A stretch of DNA of 64,000 nucleotides from Nocardia sp. NBC_00508 (GCF_036346875.1 NZ_CP107852.1:3348001-3412000), one strand, 5' to 3'. Positions 1 through 9,285 are shown, counted from the stretch's first letter. Notes: generated from the sequence alone by a model not told the origin. Made by a program: numbers and translations.

Positions 1-1311
1 GGTGCCTTCCCGTACAAGAAGTATTGGATCGAACAGGCCCCTGACGGCGGCCGGGAGATTCGGTACATGGAGTACCCGGTGCTTTCGGGTCTGTACCAGT
101 ACTTCGCGATGCGGATCGCCAAGAGCTGGGACGCCGCGCCGCTACCCGGCGCGCTGCAGGTGGTGATCTACTTCAATGTCGTCGCGTTCGGACTGGCGAT
201 GGCCTGGCTGGTCACCATCTGGGCGTCGGCGCTGCTGGCCGGTCGCCGGATCTGGGACGCGGCGCTGGTCGCCTGCTCGCCGTTGGTGATCGTGCACGCG
301 TTCACCAATTTCGATGCCCTCGCGACGGCTTTCGCCGCTACCGGTCTGCTCGCTTGGGCCCGGCGCAAACCCGTGCTCGCCGGCGTCCTGCTCGGTCTCG
401 GCGGCGCCGCCAAGCTGTATCCGCTGCTGCTGCTCGGCCCCATCGTCGTGCTGTGCCTGCGCACCGAGACGATGCAGCGGACCCCACGCACCCACCTCGG
501 CCTGCGGATACGCGATGTGGACGGCTGGTCGGCGTTGCTGGCCTGGGTGCGTGAGACGCCCTACCGCGTGCAAGTCCTCAGTGCCCGTCCGCTCAGCGCC
601 GCGTCGGTCACGGTGTCCGCGGCATTGGCCACCTGGCTGGCGGTGAACCTGCCGATCGCCGCGCTCTACCCGAACGGATGGCGAGAGTTCTTCCGGCTCA
701 ACACCACCAGGCATGCCGATCCGGACTCGATTTACAACGTGATCTCCTCGTTCACCGGCTGGCCCGGATTCGACGGCGTGCTCAGCCACGGGGAGCAGCC
801 GGTCATCTTGAACGCGGTCTCCCTGATCGCGTTCGTCGTGGCGTGCGCGCTGATCGGCTATATCGGCCTCACCGCGCCGCGACGGCCGCGGCTGGCACAG
901 CTGTGCTTCCTGGTGGTCGCCGCCTTCCTGCTGACGAACAAGGTATGGAGCCCGCAGTATTCGCTGTGGCTGGTGCCGATCGCCGTGCTCGCGCTGCCGC
1001 ACCGGCGCATCCTGCTGGCCTGGATGACCATCGACGCGCTGGTCTGGGTGCCGCGCATGTTCTACTACCTCGGCCTGGACCGCAAGGGACTGCCCGAGCA
1101 GTGGTTCACCGGCACGGTGGCGCTGCGGGACCTCGCGGTGGTGGGGCTGTGCGCCCTGATCGTGCGCGAGATCTACCGTCCGGAGGAGGACTTGGTGCGC
1201 CGCGACTACGTCGACGACCCTCCCGGCGGGATCGTGGACCGGATGCCCGATCCCCTCTTGCCCTGGCTGCCCGAGCCGCTGCGGCCGGGGGTGGCGGTGG
1301 CACGCGGCTGA
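1..1311 (+). CDS. GT87-family membrane glycosyltransferase (5' end missing)
   Basis: The frame is open from base 1, so the N-terminus lies outside the window; 436 residues are visible. The chain is very hydrophobic, with roughly 8-10 membrane segments, and ends in a proline/acid-rich cytoplasmic tail of about 55 residues. The motif EYPVLSG (bases 70-90) and a late SPQYSLWLVP loop (about 949-978) recur in the second such protein of this window (19301-20692). These features fit GT87/DUF2029 polyprenyl-phosphosugar-dependent mannosyl- or arabinosyltransferases of mycolic-acid actinobacteria, which act at the cytoplasmic membrane on envelope glycolipids. Donor and acceptor cannot be read from sequence. 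It converges on the TerD gene that follows, with a gap of 34 bases. Confidence 0.8.
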   Translation, partial: GAFPYKKYWIEQAPDGGREIRYMEYPVLSGLYQYFAMRIAKSWDAAPLPGALQVVIYFNVVAFGLAMAWLVTIWASALLAGRRIWDAALVACSPLVIVHAFTNFDALATAFAATGLLAWARRKPVLAGVLLGLGGAAKLYPLLLLGPIVVLCLRTETMQRTPRTHLGLRIRDVDGWSALLAWVRETPYRVQVLSARPLSAASVTVSAALATWLAVNLPIAALYPNGWREFFRLNTTRHADPDSIYNVISSFTGWPGFDGVLSHGEQPVILNAVSLIAFVVACALIGYIGLTAPRRPRLAQLCFLVVAAFLLTNKVWSPQYSLWLVPIAVLALPHRRILLAWMTIDALVWVPRMFYYLGLDRKGLPEQWFTGTVALRDLAVVGLCALIVREIYRPEEDLVRRDYVDDPPGGIVDRMPDPLLPWLPEPLRPGVAVARG

Positions 1312-1345
1312 CCGCTCCGGCGCGATCAGCCCACGCGTCCAGCGC

Positions 1346-2923
1346 TTATTGCGTGCGCAGAAAGCGCGCCTGCCGCCCCGGCTCCTGCGGCAGCATATCG
1401 AGATCCAGCTGCCACGCGCTGCCGGTCCACGGATCGAACAGCGGAGTGCCACCGACGGTAGGCAAGTGCCTGCACGACTGCGACAGCATCGCCACGATGC
1501 TGTCGGCCGAATCGGATTCGTTGGCGCCGACGATCACCGTGGACAAGCCGATCAAGTCGCCGCGCGCGATCAGCGCACCGATGCGCTGCGCGTCCGAGCT
1601 CTGGTAGCCATGCGGAAAATCCGCCGCCAGCAGGAGCCGGTGCTCTGTCGGTGGTGTGAAAGAGCCACTCGAGTAGGCCAATTCGGCGAGCTCGGCGGTG
1701 TCGACCAGCGCCTGCAATCGCGGCGAGATATCGGCGTGATCAGTGATCGGCGGTCCGTTCAGCACCGGGGCGAGCAGGTCGGCGAAGCCGCCGAACGCGC
1801 CGGTGAGGTCGATGATGTCGACCAGCGCCCGCCGCTGCGGATCCGTGGCGAGCAGACGCGCGAGCAACGCGCCCACCACGGGTGCGACAGCGCGGGTCGA
1901 TTCGGTATCGATCCACAGCGGCCGATTCAGCGGCACGGGCACGCAATACGGGATACGCAACGGACCCCGATCGAGAGCGTAGAGCTCGCCGAGCCGGATG
2001 CCGTCGCTCGGCGCGACCGGCTTGTCCCAGGTGGGCGAGTCCCAGGATGCCAGCGCGGGCGGTAGCGCCCGGTCGGCTTCGGCGAGTTCGCGCATCAGCT
2101 GTTCGGCATCGCGCTGATGGTTGTGCTCGGCGGTGGCGATCAACTCGTCGCTACGCTGCTGCGCGGCGCGGCGCGCCTCCTCGGCCGCCGGAGTGTTCCT
2201 GGTCGCGGGATCGGAAACAGCAAGCGACAGCTCGTGATCCAAACGCTTGGCCGCATATTCGCGCGCCGAAACGAGCGCGGCGGCCGACCGCGCGGCGTCT
2301 TCGAATACCATCCACAGCCGTTCCAGCCCGTGCCCGACTTCCAGCGGCGCACCGGCGGCAGCGGCCCGCGCATCACCCGCCAACGGGTCGACCACGGTCT
2401 GCGCCTCGGGCTGCGTGGCCTGGCTCGGCTGTGCGGGCTCACCGTCGATGTCCACGCCGTGCCCGGTGAGCAGCACGGCCAGTCCGCCCGCGTAGCCCTG
2501 GCCGACAGCGCGCAGCTTCCAGGCCGGGCCGCGCCGGTACACCTCGAGACAGATCAGCGCCGTCTCGCCGGACGTTGCCGCCGACACGAATGCGGCGGTG
2601 ACACTGTCGTTCTCGGACAGTGTCGCCGTCACCGCTCCGAGCCCGTCGCCGCTCGGAGGCGCGGCGGGGTCGGCACTCACCACCAACAACACCGCCTTGG
2701 CGTCGGGACGCACTTCGGCGAGCGTGATCGTCACCCCGTCGGCGCCCAAGGCGACACCAGCCGTGGCGGGCTGGTTGTAGAAGACGAAATCGTCGCTGGA
2801 GAACACCTTCAGGTTCTCGGCGACCACCAGCGCGGAAACATCGAGGGCAGCCTCGGCTTTCGCACTGAAACGAAGGACCTCACCGGTCAACGGAATGTTC
2901 TGACCGGCCTGCAGTTGAATCAC
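1346..2923 (-). CDS. TerD-domain protein with large C-terminal domain
   Basis: About 525 residues. The N-terminal ~180 residues are a TerD fold (QAGQNIPL opening, DDFVFYNQP, then AWKLRAVGQGYAGG at the end). A charged, alanine-rich helical stretch follows (about 190-290). The C-terminal ~230 residues are an alpha/beta domain without a visible Walker motif; its strand pattern (IPYCVPVPLNRPLWID, then LLLAADFPHG and STVIVGAN) loosely recalls FtsK/EssC-type ATPase domains, which is a guess. I chose the GTG at 2923 because the TerD domain begins there; a TTG at 2956 overlapping the stop of the upstream gene (TTGA) is the alternative. It is co-transcribed with the double-TerD gene. TerD domains bind calcium and act in tellurite, phage and stress resistance. 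Confidence 0.78.
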   Translation of the reverse strand: MIQLQAGQNIPLTGEVLRFSAKAEAALDVSALVVAENLKVFSSDDFVFYNQPATAGVALGADGVTITLAEVRPDAKAVLLVVSADPAAPPSGDGLGAVTATLSENDSVTAAFVSAATSGETALICLEVYRRGPAWKLRAVGQGYAGGLAVLLTGHGVDIDGEPAQPSQATQPEAQTVVDPLAGDARAAAAGAPLEVGHGLERLWMVFEDAARSAAALVSAREYAAKRLDHELSLAVSDPATRNTPAAEEARRAAQQRSDELIATAEHNHQRDAEQLMRELAEADRALPPALASWDSPTWDKPVAPSDGIRLGELYALDRGPLRIPYCVPVPLNRPLWIDTESTRAVAPVVGALLARLLATDPQRRALVDIIDLTGAFGGFADLLAPVLNGPPITDHADISPRLQALVDTAELAELAYSSGSFTPPTEHRLLLAADFPHGYQSSDAQRIGALIARGDLIGLSTVIVGANESDSADSIVAMLSQSCRHLPTVGGTPLFDPWTGSAWQLDLDMLPQEPGRQARFLRTQ

Positions 2924-2952
2924 GATCTCTGACCTGTTGTTCGTGCCGCTGA

Positions 2953-4362
2953 TCAACCGTTGACGAGGAACCGGCCGAGCTGCGGCACCGCCTCACCTGG
3001 GTGTTTGGCCTGGAAGCCCTCGCCGAGCGCTTGCAATTTCCAATCGTTGCCCACCCGGTACAGCTTGGACATCGCCATGGCGGTGAACGGCATGCCGCCC
3101 GCCAGCGTATACCTGGCCAATTCGCCGTTGTTGGCGCCGTCGACCAAGCGGCAGAACGCATTCTGCACCTGCTCGAAGGTGTGGCCCTTGTAGGAGGTCA
3201 CGATGAATACCAGCGTGGTCACGTGCGCGGGAATGCGAGTCAGGTCGACCAGGATCATCTCGTCGTCACCCGCGCCCTCGCCGGTGAGGTTGTCGCCCTG
3301 GTGACGGATCGAGCCGTCCTTGGAGGTCAGCTGGCCGTAATAGGCGACATCCACCGGGTTCATGTCGGCGAACATGATGACCGAGGCGTCGAGGTCGATG
3401 TCGACCGTGCGGTTGCCGAACATGCCGCGGCTGCGCACCGGATCCCAGCCGAGACCCATCTTGACGAAGGTCAGCGCGGCACCTTCCTTGCGGAGCGTGA
3501 CCCGCTGTCCCTTCACCAGGCTGACCGGCCGGTCCTTGCTCAAGCTGACTTCGGCCGGAGGCTGCTGCGGCTGCTGCTGAGGCGGCGCGGGCTGGGCAGG
3601 CGGCTGACCCGGACCGGGCGGAGGAGGGTAGCCCGGGCCGGGCGGCGGGTAGCCCGGCGCGCCCTGCGGCGGGTAGCCGGGACCCGGCGGCGGCGGATAC
3701 GAACCGGGCGGCGCGTACTGCGGCGCCTGCTGCTGAGTCGGGTAGGCCGGGGTGGTCGGCGGCGGGTAGTTCGGCGGCTGCTGTGGGGGCGGCGGCGGAG
3801 CCTGCGCCGGTTGCGGAGCTTGCGCCGGTTGCGGAGCCTGCGCGGGCTGGGCGGGCGCGTCGTCGACGCTGACGCCGTGGTCGGTGACCAGCGCGGCGAA
3901 TCCACCGGCGTAGCCCTGTCCGACCGCGCGGACCTTCCATGCACCCTGGCGACGGTAGAGCTCGAGCGCGATCACGATCGACTCGGTGTTGAGACCATCG
4001 ATCCGGTACTCGTACAAGCGATTACCGGCCCCGTCCGACACCACCGCGGTCGGGGGGGCGAACTGGCCGAAGGTGCTGTTCGCGTCGTCCAGCGTGATCA
4101 CCGCGCGGATCTGCTCGATGTCGGCGGGCACCGCGTTCAACGACACCGCCAGCGACGCGGGCTGTCCGGCAGGCGCGGGCTGCAAGTTCACGCCGGGGCC
4201 GGTCGGCTGGTTGAAGAAGACGAAGTCGGCGTCGGAACGGACCTTGCCCCGCTCGGTGACCAATAGTGCCGACAGATCCGCCGGCGTCGTGAGCTGGACG
4301 GAAATCACCACGTCGTTGGTGGCCAGCGGACCGTTCTGGCCCTTGGCGAGTGTTGCGGACAA
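2953..4362 (-). CDS. Two-TerD-domain protein with proline-rich linker
   Basis: About 469 residues in three parts. TerD domain 1 (about 1-170) ends in AWKVRAVGQGYAGG. A Pro/Gln/Ala/Gly-rich low-complexity linker follows (about 180-290; repeats of AQAPQP, then many PPPGPGYPP). TerD domain 2 (about 295-469) keeps the calcium-site signatures VDIDLDAS and GDNLTGEGAGDDE. Domain 1 lacks the equivalent acidic loops, so only the second looks fully metal-competent. I chose the TTG at 4362 because GAAGGG lies six bases upstream and the TerD fold starts there; the frame is open to a GTG at 4422. It leads a two-gene minus-strand unit and is divergent from the AIM24 genes, a pairing that suggests a common membrane or stress role. 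Confidence 0.8.
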   Translation of the reverse strand: MSATLAKGQNGPLATNDVVISVQLTTPADLSALLVTERGKVRSDADFVFFNQPTGPGVNLQPAPAGQPASLAVSLNAVPADIEQIRAVITLDDANSTFGQFAPPTAVVSDGAGNRLYEYRIDGLNTESIVIALELYRRQGAWKVRAVGQGYAGGFAALVTDHGVSVDDAPAQPAQAPQPAQAPQPAQAPPPPPQQPPNYPPPTTPAYPTQQQAPQYAPPGSYPPPPGPGYPPQGAPGYPPPGPGYPPPPGPGQPPAQPAPPQQQPQQPPAEVSLSKDRPVSLVKGQRVTLRKEGAALTFVKMGLGWDPVRSRGMFGNRTVDIDLDASVIMFADMNPVDVAYYGQLTSKDGSIRHQGDNLTGEGAGDDEMILVDLTRIPAHVTTLVFIVTSYKGHTFEQVQNAFCRLVDGANNGELARYTLAGGMPFTAMAMSKLYRVGNDWKLQALGEGFQAKHPGEAVPQLGRFLVNG

Positions 4363-4490
4363 GTTCGACCCTTCGCTTGTCGGTGCGTACGCCTGACACT
4401 CTACGAGAAACGCGCTCGGCACCGCTCGTACTGAGCGGGCGCGCTACCCCCGACACGCGTTGCGGCATCGGTTAGGGTGACCGCACGCAC

Positions 4491-5168
4491 TTGGAATACG
4501 GCAATCACACCGTGTTCCCGATCGAGACAGCAGGCAAACACTCCATGGCGCAACTGTTCGAGCAATCGAAGAAGGTGGTCGAAGCCCACCTCGCCGGAAC
4601 CAGCCTCCGGGCGATTTCCGGCTCGATGATCGCCTACGAAGGAAATGTGCAGTTCAAGTCGGCCGGCTTCGGCGGAGGCGACGGCGTGCTCGCCGGGCTC
4701 AAACGGCGGGCGACCGGCGAGAAGCTGTCGCTGATGGAGTGCTCCGGCAACGGCCGGGTTTTCTTCGCGGTCAACGGACAGCATGTCACCGTGGTCAACC
4801 TGAACAACGAGACGCTGCAAGTGGAGTCACAACAGCTACTCGCCTTCGCCGGGAACCTCCGCACCGACGTGCGTTTCGCCGGCGTGCGCGGCGCGTCCAC
4901 CGGACAGGGCCTGTTCACCACGACCGTCTCCGGCCAGGGTCAGGTCGCGCTGCTCTCGGCGGGCGGGCCGCTCATTCACCTGGAGGTGTCGCCGCAGTAT
5001 CCGCTGGTGGTGGACCCGGACGCGTTCGTCGCCGCGCGCGGCAACCTCAACCAGTCCTTCATCACCGACGTGTCCTGGCGCAGTTTCGTCGGCCAGGACG
5101 CGGGCGAGGCGTTCTCGCTGCGCTGGGACGGTCAGGGCGTGGTTTTGATCCAGCCGGCGGAACGGTAG
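4491..5168 (+). CDS. AIM24-family protein 1
   Basis: 225 residues. It has the AIM24 (PF01987) fold: an opening GSMIAYEGNVQF hairpin, glycine-rich beta structure, then TGQGLFTTTVSGQGQV, VVDPDAFVA and a final SGEAFSLRWDGQGVVLIQP strand. Family members are beta-rich proteins of unknown biochemistry, often membrane- or envelope-associated in bacteria. The TTG at 4491 sits just downstream of a possible -10 (TAGGGT, 4473-4478) and gives a length close to relatives I know; an ATG at 4545 (MAQLFEQ) is the alternative and has no strong ribosome site either. It is first of three AIM24 paralogues in a row, nine bases apart from the second. Confidence 0.8.
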   Translation: MEYGNHTVFPIETAGKHSMAQLFEQSKKVVEAHLAGTSLRAISGSMIAYEGNVQFKSAGFGGGDGVLAGLKRRATGEKLSLMECSGNGRVFFAVNGQHVTVVNLNNETLQVESQQLLAFAGNLRTDVRFAGVRGASTGQGLFTTTVSGQGQVALLSAGGPLIHLEVSPQYPLVVDPDAFVAARGNLNQSFITDVSWRSFVGQDAGEAFSLRWDGQGVVLIQPAER

Positions 5169-5177
5169 GAACCAGCG

Positions 5178-5876
5178 ATGTTCGAGAAGGTCAACGGCAA
5201 GGTCGTCAAGGTCGACGTAGGGATGGCGGGCGGTGTGGTCGCGCGCAACGGCGCGATGCTGTTCTATACCGGCGATGTTTCCTTTGCGCCGCACCAGATT
5301 CCGGGTGGCCAGGGGATGGGCGGCATGGGCGGTGTGATGCGGCTGGCCGGGCGCGCGATGGCGGGCGAGCACGAGCGCACCATGTTGGCGCAGGGCACCG
5401 GCCAGGTGCACTACGGATTCGCGGGGCTGGAGGCGCATGTGGTGCACCTGCAGCCGGGCGCGGCCCTGCGCGTCGAGGCTTCGCGACTACTGGCCAATAC
5501 CGCCGGGCTGCAGAGTTCGGTGGTGTCCGTGATGAGTTCGGGAGGCGGAGGCGGAGGCGGTGGCCTGATGGGCGCGCTGCGCGGCGCCGCATCGGGCGCG
5601 TTGACCGGCCAAGGCATGTTCACCACCCAACTGTCCGGGCACGGCGCGGCGGTACTGCTCGCGCACGGCGGGTTCCTGGAACTGCAAGTGGGCGGCCCGA
5701 ATCCGATCGTGGTCGACCCGCAAGCCTTCGTCGCCGCATACGGCAATGTGCAAACCGAGCTGAAGACCGCGCTGAGCTGGCGGGACGCTGTCGGCCGCGG
5801 TTCCGGCGAGGCGATGCAGTTGCACTGCGTCGGCCAGGGCGTCGTCTATGTGCAGGCCTCCGAAGAGAAGTTGTGA
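5178..5876 (+). CDS. AIM24-family protein 2
   Basis: 232 residues starting at ATG with AGGAACC upstream. The layout matches the actinobacterial AIM24 type that begins FEKVNGKVVKVDV and continues GGVVARNGAMLFYTGDVSF; the end QGVVYVQASEEKL is also characteristic. A glycine-rich run around residues 115-125 (seven glycines) interrupts the middle. No signal peptide or membrane segment is visible. It lies between two paralogues and its stop TGA overlaps the GTG that could open the third gene (GTGA at 5873), so the three are almost certainly translated from one message. The function is unknown; an envelope or stress role is inferred only from the neighbouring TerD genes. Confidence 0.82.
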   Translation: MFEKVNGKVVKVDVGMAGGVVARNGAMLFYTGDVSFAPHQIPGGQGMGGMGGVMRLAGRAMAGEHERTMLAQGTGQVHYGFAGLEAHVVHLQPGAALRVEASRLLANTAGLQSSVVSVMSSGGGGGGGGLMGALRGAASGALTGQGMFTTQLSGHGAAVLLAHGGFLELQVGGPNPIVVDPQAFVAAYGNVQTELKTALSWRDAVGRGSGEAMQLHCVGQGVVYVQASEEKL

Positions 5877-5878
5877 GC

Positions 5879-6643
5879 ATGTCCCAGATCCTCAACCCCA
5901 TGAATCTCGGTGAGAGCGACAACATCCCGGGAAACAGCTACGCCTACTGCATCGACCTGAACAAGCCGTGGTTCATGCGCAAGGGCGCGATGATCGCCTA
6001 CTACGGCGAGATGCGGTTCCAGATGCTCACGCACGGCCTGCAGGGCGGTCTGCTGCACATGGTGTCGCAGCAGTTCTCCGCGCCACTGTTCACCGGCGAC
6101 TACGTCGTCGCGGAGGGACACGGCAAGCTGATCATCGGCGACCGCGGCTACGACATCAATTCCTATGACCTCGAGGACAACGGCAACCTGACCATCCGGG
6201 CGGCGAATCTGCTGGCGTTCGAGCCGGGTCTGTCGCTGAACCAGTCCATCGTGCCCGGGTTCCTCACCCTCATCGGCACCGGCAAGTTCCTCGCCTCGTC
6301 CAACGGGCCGGTCATGTTCGCCGAGCCGCCGCTGCGCGTGGACCCGGAATCACTGGTCGGGTGGGCGGACTGCCCCTCGCCGAGCCACCACTACGACCAG
6401 CGGTGGGTTACCAACTTCCTGGCCGCAGGCGCTGCGGCCTTCGGTGTCGACTCCGGTGAGGAACGCCAGTTCGACTTCACCGGCGCGGGAACCGTGCTGA
6501 TCCAGTCCAGCGAGAAGGTGCTCAGCGACTCGATGCTGGTGCGCACCATCGAGGGACAGCTCCAGAGCGGCGTCACCGTCGGCGGCCTGCAACGGCTGCA
6601 AGGGGTGATCGCGCAGCAGCTGGCTGGGCAACAGCAGCACTGA
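5879..6643 (+). CDS. AIM24-family protein 3
   Basis: 254 residues. It belongs to the AIM24 subgroup with an opening DNIPGNSYAYCIDLN, then KGAMIAYYGEMRFQ, SIVPGFLTLIGTGK and VGWADCPSPSHHYD. The ATG at 5879 is preceded by GTGAGC, giving GTG at 5873 as an alternative start two codons earlier that overlaps the upstream stop. It closes the AIM24 trio. The three subtypes differ enough in sequence that they probably form distinct subunits or act on different partners, rather than being recent duplicates; this is inferred from comparing their motifs here. Confidence 0.82.
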   Translation: MSQILNPMNLGESDNIPGNSYAYCIDLNKPWFMRKGAMIAYYGEMRFQMLTHGLQGGLLHMVSQQFSAPLFTGDYVVAEGHGKLIIGDRGYDINSYDLEDNGNLTIRAANLLAFEPGLSLNQSIVPGFLTLIGTGKFLASSNGPVMFAEPPLRVDPESLVGWADCPSPSHHYDQRWVTNFLAAGAAAFGVDSGEERQFDFTGAGTVLIQSSEKVLSDSMLVRTIEGQLQSGVTVGGLQRLQGVIAQQLAGQQQH

Positions 6644-6729
6644 GCAAAAATTCGTCATCACTCGCATGGGGGGTTCGCGCCCCCCGCGCGGGGGATTCGC
6701 GACGCGCCGGACCTGGATACCGTTCACCC

Positions 6730-8229
6730 GTGTTTCACATTCTCTCCTCCCGGATCCTGCGTGTAGCGCTGCCGGCAGCAGTCCTCGCCGCGGTAGCGGT
6801 GCCCGCCGCCGCGGTGCCGATTCCTTCGGTCCCGGCCGTACCCGACGTTCCGCGGTTTCTCGGCGCATCTGCGATGGGTGAACCGGTCACCGGTATCCCC
6901 CCGATTCCACAGAACCCGCACTTGGCGCCGAACGGTAACTCGGGCGTCCACAACGACGGTTGGATGAGCGATACCTATACCCGCTCCGGCCCGCTCGGCC
7001 GGGCTCCCCGAACCGATTCGCTGCTACTCGGCAGCGAGTGCGGTTCGGTGGCATTCGACCGCGCCGGCCGCATCGTCACCACCTGCCTCGGTCTTTCACC
7101 GGGTCTCTATCTCATCGACCCCGCGACGATGACCGTGCTCGGCAAACATCCGCTGCCCGGCAAGAGTCCGCTCGATACGCTGCAACCCGGCGCTTTCAAC
7201 AATTTCGTCGGCGGCGGGTACTTCTATCTCGACGACGAGGACCGCGCGGTGGTCGGCACCAGCACCGGACATATTCAGGTGTTCGCCGAAACCCCTGCCG
7301 CCGACGGTTTCTCGCTCGTGCGCGACTACGACCTGACCGGGGTACTGCACCCGGACGAGACGCTGAACTCCGCGCTACCGGACTCGAACGGCCTGATCTG
7401 GTTCGTGGCGAAGACCAACGGCGTCGTCGGCACACTGGACCCGGATACCGGTGCGGCGCAGATCATTCGCCTCGGCGCGGGCACGGAGAACCAGATCGAG
7501 AACTCGTTCGCGGTGGGCGCGGCCGGTGAGGTCTACCTCGCTACCAACCGCCAGCTCCTGCGTTTCGACGCAGATCCGGATGGCGCGCCACAGATCACCT
7601 GGCAGGTCACCTACGCCAACAGCAACCAGCGCAAGCCGGGCCAGGTGGACGACGGAACCGGCACCACACCCACCATCCTGCCCGACGGCTATGTCGCCAT
7701 CACAGACAATGCCGATCCGATGAACGTCGTCGTCTACCGCACGGCGCCCTCCGTCGCCGAACGACAGGTCTGCGCGGTGCCGGTGTTCGAGGCCGGCGGC
7801 AGCGCTACCGAGAACTCTTTGATCGGCGCGGGACGCTCGCTCATCGTCGAGAACAATTACGGCTACGCACACCCCGACGCGACCGCGTCCGGCAAGACCA
7901 CGACCCCGGGTTTCGCTCGCGTCGACATCGCTGCCGACGGCAGCGGCTGCCAGGTGACCTGGACCAACTCGGTCGAAGCCGCACCTACGGTGGTGCCGAA
8001 GCTGTCACTGGCCACCGGACTGATCTACACCTACACGAAGGGCACCGCGCCGAGCGATCCCTGGTACTGGACCGCACTCGACTACCGCACCGGTGCGACC
8101 GTGTGGAAACAGCTGTCCGGCACCGGCCTCGGGTTCAACAACAATTACGCCGGGATCGCGATCGGGCCCGACGGAGCGGCTTACCTCGGCACGCTCGGCG
8201 GGCTGGTGTCGATGCGTGACGGCGGCTGA
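6730..8229 (+). CDS. Secreted beta-propeller-like protein
   Basis: 499 residues. A Sec-type signal peptide is clear: short basic start (residues 1-11, with arginines), a hydrophobic core, and a likely cleavage after AAA near residue 28, then a proline-rich mature start. The rest is beta-rich with repeated blade-like units (GSVAFDRAGRIVTTCLG, GLIWFVAKTNGVVGTLDPDTG, GEVYLATNRQLLRFD, GAAYLGTLGGLVSM), resembling PQQ- or SMP-30-like propellers. No catalytic motif is recognisable. It is probably extracytoplasmic and binding or scaffold-like. The start is GTG at 6730 without a convincing ribosome site. Not recognised as a named family. Confidence 0.72.
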   Translation: MFHILSSRILRVALPAAVLAAVAVPAAAVPIPSVPAVPDVPRFLGASAMGEPVTGIPPIPQNPHLAPNGNSGVHNDGWMSDTYTRSGPLGRAPRTDSLLLGSECGSVAFDRAGRIVTTCLGLSPGLYLIDPATMTVLGKHPLPGKSPLDTLQPGAFNNFVGGGYFYLDDEDRAVVGTSTGHIQVFAETPAADGFSLVRDYDLTGVLHPDETLNSALPDSNGLIWFVAKTNGVVGTLDPDTGAAQIIRLGAGTENQIENSFAVGAAGEVYLATNRQLLRFDADPDGAPQITWQVTYANSNQRKPGQVDDGTGTTPTILPDGYVAITDNADPMNVVVYRTAPSVAERQVCAVPVFEAGGSATENSLIGAGRSLIVENNYGYAHPDATASGKTTTPGFARVDIAADGSGCQVTWTNSVEAAPTVVPKLSLATGLIYTYTKGTAPSDPWYWTALDYRTGATVWKQLSGTGLGFNNNYAGIAIGPDGAAYLGTLGGLVSMRDGG

Positions 8230-8246
8230 GCCCGGGACGCATTCGA

Positions 8247-8345
8247 GTGGCCGACTCGGCGCTCTCGCCGACACCTTGCGCCTTCGCGACAGCGTCTCCG
8301 AGAGTCGCCGAGTACTGGCCCACCGCGGCATCGCGGGTCGACGGG
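8247..8345 (+). pseudogene. Decayed duplicate of the 5' end of the next gene
   Basis: Reading GTG at 8247 gives MADSALSP, then SPRVAEYWPTAASR. The next gene starts MADLALSP and continues YPRVADYWSTVGR. The two segments match at both ends, with about 13 codons missing between them in the upstream copy. The match stops around 8345 and the frame then carries no similarity. This is best read as a partial tandem duplication of the methyltransferase-like gene's first ~38 codons, left non-functional. Confidence 0.6.
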
Positions 8346-8439
8346 CGAATAGCATACGAACAGCAAAGGATTCGCGTCGGTACGGTGAAATCGTCTCGAT
8401 GCTCGCCGACGCGTGGCATGGGCGGCGGAGAATCGGTGG

Positions 8440-9285
8440 ATGGCTGACTTGGCGCTCTCGCCGCAGCGTCGCACGGCGCTGACGGACCTGGTCGGAGACG
8501 AATCCACTTTCTCGGCAGCCTATCCGCGCGTCGCGGACTACTGGTCCACCGTGGGCAGGTTGCCCGGCACCGGTGATGACATCGCCGACGCCACGTTCGA
8601 CCTACACCTGCTCCACTACATGACCGGCGGCGCGAGCACCAACCCGTACTGGGACATCGTCGCCGCCGCGGTCTCGTCGGGGCCGCCGGAGCGGGCCGCG
8701 CGCCCCGAGGTGAACGGCGGAAATCCGAAAGGCAGTGCTCGGCTGGCCTATGCGCAGATCCTCCTGCAAGCCGCCTACGCGTATGCCATTCCGTCCCCTG
8801 CGACGGTGCGGTGGGTAGCCGACGTCACGGAGGGCAGGCCGATTCTCGAGGTCGGGTCAGGTCGCGGCTACTGGGCGCATCAACTCACCCGGATCGGTGT
8901 GCCGACAACCGCTTTCGACTCACATCCGCCCGACCTCATGACCAATACGGCATTTCCCGCCGTTCCGGGACAACTCGCGACGTGGCATCCCACCGCGACA
9001 CCACCGGCGTCGACGGCCGATCTCGCCGCCGCGCACGCCGACGACGTCCTGTTCCTCTGCTGGCCTCCCGGCTGGGAAGACCCGATGGCCTCGACCACGC
9101 TCACCGCCTATCAGGAGGCGGGCGGCTGCACACTCGTCTACATTGGCGAGTCGCGAGGCGGACGCACCGCCGACACCGCCTTCTTCGACATCCTGGACGC
9201 CGAATGGACCCGGCTCGACCAGGACCCGGACTACGTCTCATGGTGGAACCTCGGCGACACCGCCCAATGCTGGCAGCGGCGATGA
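8440..9285 (+). CDS. SAM-dependent methyltransferase-like protein
   Basis: 281 residues from ATG 8440, which has GGAG nine bases upstream; the frame is open further to GTG 8413. Residues ~125-145 hold ILEVGSGRGYWAHQL, a class I methyltransferase glycine-rich SAM loop, followed by an acidic-like position in TTAFDSHPPD. The rest (DDVLFLCWPPGWEDPM, TLVYIGESRGG) fits the Rossmann core. The N-terminal ~110 residues are a separate alpha-helical region. The substrate is unknown. It is convergent with the metallo-hydrolase that follows. Confidence 0.65.
   Translation: MADLALSPQRRTALTDLVGDESTFSAAYPRVADYWSTVGRLPGTGDDIADATFDLHLLHYMTGGASTNPYWDIVAAAVSSGPPERAARPEVNGGNPKGSARLAYAQILLQAAYAYAIPSPATVRWVADVTEGRPILEVGSGRGYWAHQLTRIGVPTTAFDSHPPDLMTNTAFPAVPGQLATWHPTATPPASTADLAAAHADDVLFLCWPPGWEDPMASTTLTAYQEAGGCTLVYIGESRGGRTADTAFFDILDAEWTRLDQDPDYVSWWNLGDTAQCWQRR

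Noticed and set aside
4739..6643. A 634-codon plus-strand frame covering the AIM24 region
   Set aside because: Its first ~380 codons are an out-of-frame reading of AIM24 genes 1 and 2; only the end coincides with the real third gene from 5879.
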